Below, one piece after another: positions 21,857 to 26,421 of a DNA stretch of 26,421 nucleotides. The notes under the pieces were generated by a model. The model was not told where the DNA came from. It did no database searches and saw only the letters and a program-made list of their open reading frames with translations. Origin of the DNA: a virus; IMG/VR virus record IMGVR_UViG_3300044615_000030, positions 1-26,421 of that record. The stretch is one strand, 5' to 3'. Numbering within the stretch: the first letter of the stretch is position 1; every line of letters starts with the position of its first letter. A program made the translations under genes and the position numbers.

Positions 21857-21923
21857 ACTTTCCAGCTCAATCCTGTGGATAACTACAGGATATGGCTAAA
21901 GTGTCTGTATAGCCTGTGGATAA
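21836..21923. other. Cluster of three perfect DnaA boxes, candidate replication origin
   Basis: TTATCCACA occurs at 21836-21844 (+), and its complement TGTGGATAA at 21874-21882 and 21915-21923. All three share the wider core CCTGTGGATAA, so they behave as an 11-bp iteron. A/T-rich sequence follows (about 21924-21980, with ATAATGGATATCGTATTAAG). Perfect consensus boxes in one opposing pair plus a direct copy within 88 bp are what host DnaA would bind. Proof of origin activity is lacking. Confidence 0.75.
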
Positions 21924-22231
21924 GCAATTTGCTTGTTAACATAATGGATATCGTATTAAGCATTTGGTGCATAACTGCTGCTTCCGTATGTTTTACGCAA
22001 CATGGTGAGTCCAGACGCTGGCGGCTCCATCCTGCCGCGCCAGCCGGGTGACCCCCCCCCGTCAGCGCCAACGGCGGGGGCGGCAGTTGCAGCACCAAAC
22101 GCCTACCGAAAAAAATAAAACATAACGTAAAAAATAAAACGTAACGCCAAGCGTTACACGCCAAGCACCCCCCGCCACCCACCACTCGCAACACGCCTTC
22201 CAAAAAAAATAAAAAATGCATAATATGAAAT
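21857..22231. other. 375-bp intergenic region between small and large terminase
   Basis: This is the longest stretch without a convincing gene. From left to right it holds two of the three DnaA boxes, an A/T-rich part, a GC-rich block (about 22011-22095) with a GCTGGCG/CGCCAGC inverted repeat and a run of nine C at 22052-22060, a tandem A-tract repeat, a 7-bp hairpin, and a last A-rich leader running into the TerL start. It may combine origin, pac-like and promoter functions. Confidence 0.6.
22110..22157. repeat. Tandem 19-bp A-tract repeat plus hairpin
   Basis: AAAAAATAAAAC(A/G)TAACG occurs at 22110-22127 and 22129-22146 with a 19-bp period; a third, partial A-tract lies at about 22203-22217. 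The inverted repeat GTAACGC-CAA-GCGTTAC (22141-22157) overlaps the second copy. Phased A-tracts of this kind bend DNA, and the hairpin could be a protein site. Confidence 0.7.
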
Positions 22232-23641
22232 ATGACCACTGACGCTAATCCGTTTCTTGCCTTTGCCAAGCTGTATAAAAACAACCCTGTGCTGTTTGTA
22301 AGGGAAGTCCTTGGCGTTAAGCCTGATCCGTGGCAAGAGGAATTCTTGGGGCATATCGCAGCCAACAACAGGCGCATCAGCGTCAGGTCCGGGCATGGCG
22401 TAGGCAAGAGTACGGCAGCGTCATGGGCAATCATTTGGTATCTGCTGCTGCGCTTCCCTGTCAAGATTGTGGTTACCGCACCCACCAGCAGCCAACTGTA
22501 TGACGCCTTGTTCGCCGAGTTGAAACGCTGGGTGAAGGCGCTACCACCGACACTGCAGGAGCAGCTGGAGGTGAAGCAGGACCGGATCGAAGTTAAGGAG
22601 GCACCGACAGAGGCGTTCATCAGCGCCAGGACATCACGCGCAGAGCAGCCCGAGGCGCTACAGGGCGTCCACTCCGACAATGTGATGCTGGTGGCTGACG
22701 AGGCTAGCGGTATACCAGAGCAGGTATTCGAGGCGGCAGCAGGCAGTATGTCGGGCCACAAGGCCGTGACGCTACTCTTAGGTAACCCGGTACGCAGCAG
22801 CGGATTCTTCTTTGATACCCACAACCGCCTCAAGGATGACTGGGTGACGATGAAGGTGAGCTGCGCCGACAGCCCGAGGGTGTCAGACGCCTATATGGAC
22901 GAGATGAAGTCCAGGTACGGTGAGGAGAGCAATGCCTACCGCATCCGGGTGCTGGGTGACTTTCCGAGGAGCGATGACGATACGGTGATACCGATGGAGT
23001 TATTGGAGGCTGCAACCAACAGGGACGTAGCAGTCAGCCCAATAGCCAAGGTTGTGTGGGGGCTGGACGTTGCGCGGTTCGGGTCAGACAGGAGCGCACT
23101 GTGCAAGCGGCAGGGGAATGCAGTTACCGAGCCAGTGAAAACGTGGAAGAACCTGGACCTGATGCAACTGACTGGCGCGGTGATGGCTGAGTACCAAGCA
23201 TTGCCACCGGACCAGCGTCCGCATGAGATTATGGTGGATAGTATTGGCTTGGGTGCTGGTGTGGTGGACAGGCTGCGTGAGCTGAAGTTGCCAGCCATTG
23301 GCATTAACGTGGCAGAATCCCCGGCATTGGGGAGTACGTACAGGAATTTGAAGGCTGAACTGTGGCACAAGGCCAAGGCATGGCTGGAGAAGCGGGACTG
23401 CGTTATTCCCAAGGATGAGTCCTTGATTGCTGAACTGGCGACAGTGAGATACTTTTTTACCAGCGGGGGTAAAATTCAGATTGAGGGTAAGGACGAGATT
23501 CGTAAGCGTGGCTTGGCGTCACCCGACAAGGCAGACGCCTTTTGCCTTACATTTGCTTCCGATGCCGGGACTGCGATGTTCGGCTCGCAGATGCATAAGT
23601 ATGGTTCGAGTTTGAAACGTAACCTGACGAGGGCAGCATGA
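22232..23641 (+). CDS. terL: Terminase large subunit
   Basis: The 469-aa protein has the packaging ATPase motifs: Walker A SGHGVGKST (residues 53-61), Walker B VMLVADEAS (151-159, Asp156 and Glu157), and coupling motif LLLGNP (181-186). The RNase H-like nuclease follows with GLDVARFGSD (Asp279), IMVDSIGLGAGVVDRL near 332-347, and SPDKADAFCL near 430. It powers DNA into the procapsid and cuts the concatemer. The small subunit is upstream and the portal downstream, the normal order. No Shine-Dalgarno is visible; the leader is A/T-rich (CATAATATGAAAT) up to ATG 22232, which is unusual for this genome. The stop overlaps the next ATG. Confidence 0.95.
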   Translation: MTTDANPFLAFAKLYKNNPVLFVREVLGVKPDPWQEEFLGHIAANNRRISVRSGHGVGKSTAASWAIIWYLLLRFPVKIVVTAPTSSQLYDALFAELKRWVKALPPTLQEQLEVKQDRIEVKEAPTEAFISARTSRAEQPEALQGVHSDNVMLVADEASGIPEQVFEAAAGSMSGHKAVTLLLGNPVRSSGFFFDTHNRLKDDWVTMKVSCADSPRVSDAYMDEMKSRYGEESNAYRIRVLGDFPRSDDDTVIPMELLEAATNRDVAVSPIAKVVWGLDVARFGSDRSALCKRQGNAVTEPVKTWKNLDLMQLTGAVMAEYQALPPDQRPHEIMVDSIGLGAGVVDRLRELKLPAIGINVAESPALGSTYRNLKAELWHKAKAWLEKRDCVIPKDESLIAELATVRYFFTSGGKIQIEGKDEIRKRGLASPDKADAFCLTFASDAGTAMFGSQMHKYGSSLKRNLTRAA

Positions 23642-23787
23642 AAAAAGCTAACAAAATTGCAAAGGTGATGGGTGAATTTAAAGACAAGAAGCTGATGAGC
23701 AGCTCCGGTCAGAAGGTCAAGACCCGTGACCAGGCCGTGGCGATCGCCATGTCCGAGGCGCAGAAGATGAAGAAGGGGATGAAATGA
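23638..23787 (+). CDS. DUF6496-like small basic protein, 49 aa
   Basis: The ORF is fixed by ATGA overlaps at both ends. It reads MKKANKIAKVMGEFKDKKLM, then SSSGQKVKTRDQAVAIAMSE, ending in KKGMK. The order K-V-M-x-E-F-K...L-x-S-x-SG...V-K-x-R-x-QA-x-AIA-x-SEA is the DUF6496 pattern, a small basic phage protein often encoded near terminase or portal genes. The function is unknown; DNA binding is plausible from charge. Confidence 0.75.
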   Translation: MKKANKIAKVMGEFKDKKLMSSSGQKVKTRDQAVAIAMSEAQKMKKGMK

Positions 23788-24206
23788 GAACCATACCCAA
23801 GGATATGCAGCACGCCGTGATGATTATCATGGGCGGCAAGGAGCCTGGTGATTCCTGTCCAGAGGCTACTCAAGACGTAACGCTCAACCTGAAGAACCGG
23901 GAGAAGGCCATCAGTAAGGCGGCATACGGTCCAGAAAACCCGAAGCTGCCCAATACCGAGTTTTGGATGCGGAAGGCAGAGAAATGGGACGTCAGCGCCA
24001 AGGACGCCAAGATGAGCCGTTGCGGTAACTGCTCGGCGTTCAACCAGGACGAGGAGATGCTGGATTGCATTGCCGAGGGTATTGGTAGCGAAGACGTTGA
24101 GGACTTGGGGTACTGCGAGATTTTTGACTTCAAGTGTGCCGCCTCCAGAACGTGTGATGCTTGGATTGTTGAAGACGAGGAAATGGACACAGAGCTGGAA
24201 GAATGA
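23784..24206 (+). CDS. Cysteine-rich hypothetical protein, 140 aa
   Basis: It starts MRTIPKDMQHAVMIIMGGKE. The second half carries six closely placed cysteines: C80-x2-C83-x11-C95-x15-C111-x6-C118-x5-C124, in RCGNCSAFNQ, MLDCIAEG, GYCEIFDFKCAASRTCDAWI. The tail is acidic. This arrangement suggests a zinc or iron-sulphur site. I recall similar proteins with the ending FDFKCAASRTCDAW next to phage portal genes, without a proven function. ATGA overlaps at both ends tie it to the terminase-portal operon. Confidence 0.72.
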   Translation: MRTIPKDMQHAVMIIMGGKEPGDSCPEATQDVTLNLKNREKAISKAAYGPENPKLPNTEFWMRKAEKWDVSAKDAKMSRCGNCSAFNQDEEMLDCIAEGIGSEDVEDLGYCEIFDFKCAASRTCDAWIVEDEEMDTELEE

Positions 24207-24886
24207 ACCCTCCCATTGTCATCAGCACCGTCCACGGTAAGGGTTTACCCGTACTGCTTGAGAGTATCAGGCAGTACGCACCTGACGTTCAGGTTTACCT
24301 GAAGGGTCCAGAGAATGTGGTTAGCGGATACGGCTGCACACTGATATTGGGTGAGCCAAGTAACTTTGGTGATGACTACAACGCAGTGATCAGCAGGGCG
24401 CTGAGTGATGGTTATGGGGCTGTAGTTATTGCGAATGATGATATTGTCTTGACGCCAAATAGTTATAGGATGTTGCTGGACGATGTTGCTATTTGCAAGG
24501 AGTTAAACCAGAACCCTGGACTGGTGGCGTCAAGGTCAGATGCAGTCAGGCCGTACCAGAATATCAGGTGGAATGACGGAGAAGTGCTGAATAATATGCA
24601 GTTCACGCATGAGTCATTTGTCAGGCCGTTGTCTGTTGTCAGCCCTATATTTGCTTGGATGAGCGCAGAGGCTTTTGAGGATTGTCAGTTTCCACCGATT
24701 AATTACTTCAGCGATGATGTCATCTGCGCTGACTTGGAGAAGAAGGGCTACAAGCACTTTCTTAGTGCCAGCTACGTTCACCACATTGGAAGCAGCACCA
24801 TAGGACGTAATGCATACGAACTGACGCTGGCGGCTAAACCTTGGATTGACAAGAATCGTCCAAACTACGCAAAAGAATGGTTTTGA
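24203..24886 (+). CDS. Glycosyltransferase-like protein (GT2/GT-A fold), 227 aa
   Basis: The order is an N-terminal Rossmann-like strand (PPIVISTVHGKGLPVLLESI), then NFGDDYNAVISRAL, a DxD-like metal site VVIANDDIVLTP (Asp79, Asp80), an acceptor-side segment with VSPIFAWMSAEAFEDCQFPP, and YFSDDVICADLEKKGYKHFL followed by HHIGSSTIG. This is the layout of family 2 glycosyltransferases, which move a sugar from a nucleotide-sugar. The target might be phage DNA, a virion protein or a host surface glycan; nothing in the sequence decides. It sits between terminase and portal with a start overlapping the previous stop, an unusual place for a modifying enzyme. Confidence 0.75.
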   Translation: MNPPIVISTVHGKGLPVLLESIRQYAPDVQVYLKGPENVVSGYGCTLILGEPSNFGDDYNAVISRALSDGYGAVVIANDDIVLTPNSYRMLLDDVAICKELNQNPGLVASRSDAVRPYQNIRWNDGEVLNNMQFTHESFVRPLSVVSPIFAWMSAEAFEDCQFPPINYFSDDVICADLEKKGYKHFLSASYVHHIGSSTIGRNAYELTLAAKPWIDKNRPNYAKEWF

Positions 24887-24887
24887 A

Positions 24888-26421
24888 ATGGAAAATCTAA
24901 ACACCGACACCCAGGCCGTTGAGGTGATGGACCTGGACGAACTCCAAGGCATCATCAACATGGAACTGACCGATGCAGTCAGCTACATTGACACTGACCT
25001 GAGTCCCATTCGAGCCAAGGGCACAGAGTATTACCGTGGCGATTTGTTTGGTACGGAGGAAGAGGGACGTAGCCAGGTGGTGGCAATGGAGGTGCGCGAT
25101 ACCGTATCAGCCATGATGCCAAGCCTGATGCGGATATTCTTCAGTTCAGAGAACACTGTCGAGTTTGTGCCAACGGGACCAGAAGACGTTGCCAACGCAC
25201 AGCAGGCCACCGACTACTGCAACTTCATCTTCAACTCTGACAACAACGGTTTCCTGACCACCTACGCCACCTTCAAGGATTCACTGGTGCGGAAGTGCGG
25301 GATTATGAAGTGCTGGTGGGAGGAGGACGAGACTGTCCGGATCGAGGAGTATTCTGGCCTTGATGACCAGACGCTGCAAATCCTGATGCAAGAGCAGACT
25401 GATGTGATGGTGATGAACACCTATCCTGACCAGATGATGGGTCAGTTGCACGATGTCCAGATCAAGCGCAAGATCAAGGGTGGGCGGGTGCGGATTATGT
25501 CCGTGCCGCCCGAGGAACTGCTGCTGGACCGCCGAGCCAGGTCATTTGATGACTCAGCCATCATTGCCCACCGCCAGATGGCGACAGTGGCGCAACTGAT
25601 TGAGTTGGGCTACGACGAGGACGAGGTGCGGGAGAACATCACCAGCAGCGACTTGGACACGAACGAAGAGTACCTGGCGCGTCAGCCTGTGAGTGCCTTT
25701 GGTGTTTCTGCTGAGAGCGCCAACCCCATGATGGAAAGGGTGCTGTACGTTGAGGCGTACCTGCGGATTGACTACGACAGGGACGGGATACCCGAGCTGC
25801 GGAAAATCTGCTGTATTGGCAGCGGCTACAAGATTAAGCGGAACTTGCCAGCGTCCTACATTCCGTTCATTGACTTCCCCTGTGACCCCGAGCCACACAC
25901 CTCTCCCTTGGAGGCCATGTCCATCTTTGACATCACGCATGACCTACAAGAGATCAAGAGCGAGATTCTTAGGAATACCTTGGACAGCTTGGCGCAATCC
26001 ATCCACCCAAGGACTGCCATTGTGGAGGGTCAAGTCAACATTGAGGATGTGCTGAACAACGAGACAGGCGCAATCATTCGCATGAGGGCACCCGGCATGG
26101 TGCAGCCGTTCTCCACGCCATTTGTCGGACAGGCAGCATTCCCGATGCTGGACTACATGGACCAATTGCGTGAGGACCGTACTGGCATGAGCAAGGCGGC
26201 TATGGGCCTGAACGCTGACGCCTTGCAGTCCAGCACCAAGGCGGCAGTGGCAGCAACTATCTCAGCCAGCCAAGGCCGCATTGAGTTGATCAGCCGCATC
26301 ATGGCAGAGGGCATGAAGAAGCTGTTCAAGAGCATCTTGTTCTTGGTGACCACCCACCAGGACAAGGCTCGCATGGTGCGCCTGCGTAATGAGTTTGTGC
26401 AGATTGACCCGCGAGCCTGGG
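24888..26421 (+). CDS. Portal protein, P22-like (3' end missing)
   Basis: ATG 24888 lies just after the glycosyltransferase stop, and the frame is open to the right edge (511 codons). Recognisable portal segments are YYRGDLFGTEEEGRSQVVAM near residues 46-65, DTVSAMMPSLMRIFFSSENT, VRIMSVPPEELLLDRRARSF near 202, then PFIDFPCDPEPHTSPLEAMS, and AMGLNADALQSSTKAAVAAT. This is the P22 gp1-type portal family, whose twelve subunits form the capsid vertex through which DNA enters and leaves and to which the short tail attaches. A P22-type portal supports a podovirus assignment. Confidence 0.88.
   Translation, partial: MENLNTDTQAVEVMDLDELQGIINMELTDAVSYIDTDLSPIRAKGTEYYRGDLFGTEEEGRSQVVAMEVRDTVSAMMPSLMRIFFSSENTVEFVPTGPEDVANAQQATDYCNFIFNSDNNGFLTTYATFKDSLVRKCGIMKCWWEEDETVRIEEYSGLDDQTLQILMQEQTDVMVMNTYPDQMMGQLHDVQIKRKIKGGRVRIMSVPPEELLLDRRARSFDDSAIIAHRQMATVAQLIELGYDEDEVRENITSSDLDTNEEYLARQPVSAFGVSAESANPMMERVLYVEAYLRIDYDRDGIPELRKICCIGSGYKIKRNLPASYIPFIDFPCDPEPHTSPLEAMSIFDITHDLQEIKSEILRNTLDSLAQSIHPRTAIVEGQVNIEDVLNNETGAIIRMRAPGMVQPFSTPFVGQAAFPMLDYMDQLREDRTGMSKAAMGLNADALQSSTKAAVAATISASQGRIELISRIMAEGMKKLFKSILFLVTTHQDKARMVRLRNEFVQIDPRAW

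Noticed and set aside
22002-22118. 38-aa Pro/Ala-rich plus-strand ORF in the terminase gap
   Set aside because: No Shine-Dalgarno, low-complexity product, and its frame depends on a nine-C run that may vary.
21883-22833. 316-aa minus-strand ORF across the intergenic region and TerL
   Set aside because: Two thirds are antisense to TerL motifs, and the rest reads through A-tracts and the C-run.
1-26421. tRNA, rRNA, integrase, transposase or attachment site
   Set aside because: I looked on both strands and saw no cloverleaf, recombinase catalytic motif or insertion-sequence ends I could support.

Overview
The window is a tightly packed piece of a tailed bacteriophage genome (Caudoviricetes), most likely a short-tailed, podovirus-type phage. 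Support comes from a TerS/TerL pair followed by a P22-type portal, a gene block typical of ejected internal virion proteins, a 3TM-holin/M15-peptidase lysis cassette, and a replication block with a primase-helicase. The DnaA boxes match the bacterial consensus TTATCCACA, so the host is a bacterium. A freshwater betaproteobacterial host is my guess from the look of the proteins; nothing here proves it. No integrase, CI-type repressor, DNA polymerase, RNA polymerase, tRNA or CRISPR is visible. Both ends cut through genes: a tail-fibre assembly chaperone on the left and the portal on the right.

Layout. 1-2743 (+): end of the tail-fibre assembly gene, then a lysis cassette of small membrane proteins, a three-TM holin, two small basic proteins and an M15-type endolysin. 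2753-13158 (+): virion genes, namely a tail protein, a T7 gp13-like GNAT-fold protein, a DUF4214-repeat protein, three large Ala/Gly/Gln-rich internal-virion-like proteins, a small beta-rich protein and a mosaic 449-aa protein. 13139-15514 (-): ten small genes in one leftward operon, mostly of unknown function and joined by ATGA overlaps. 15515-15680: a divergent control region with palindromes. 15681-20553 (+): YdaS/Cro-like regulator, RuvC-like resolvase, Fe-S RecB-like nuclease, ssDNA-binding protein, terminator and primase-helicase. 20554-20703: a cluster of iteron-like repeats. 20704-21856 (+): an unknown protein and the small terminase. 21857-22231: an intergenic stretch with DnaA boxes. 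22232-26421 (+): large terminase, two small proteins, a glycosyltransferase-like protein and the portal.

How it works together (inference). The divergent promoter would fire leftward host-takeover genes and rightward replication genes under the YdaS/Cro-like protein. With no polymerase in view, replication probably relies on host DnaA and polymerase, which makes the three perfect DnaA boxes between the terminase genes and the iteron array after the primase the most interesting non-coding elements. The main unusual points are those two repeat clusters, a palindrome sitting exactly between the -35 and -10 boxes of the leftward promoter, a glycosyltransferase placed between terminase and portal, and a base-composition break inside the 449-aa virion-region gene.
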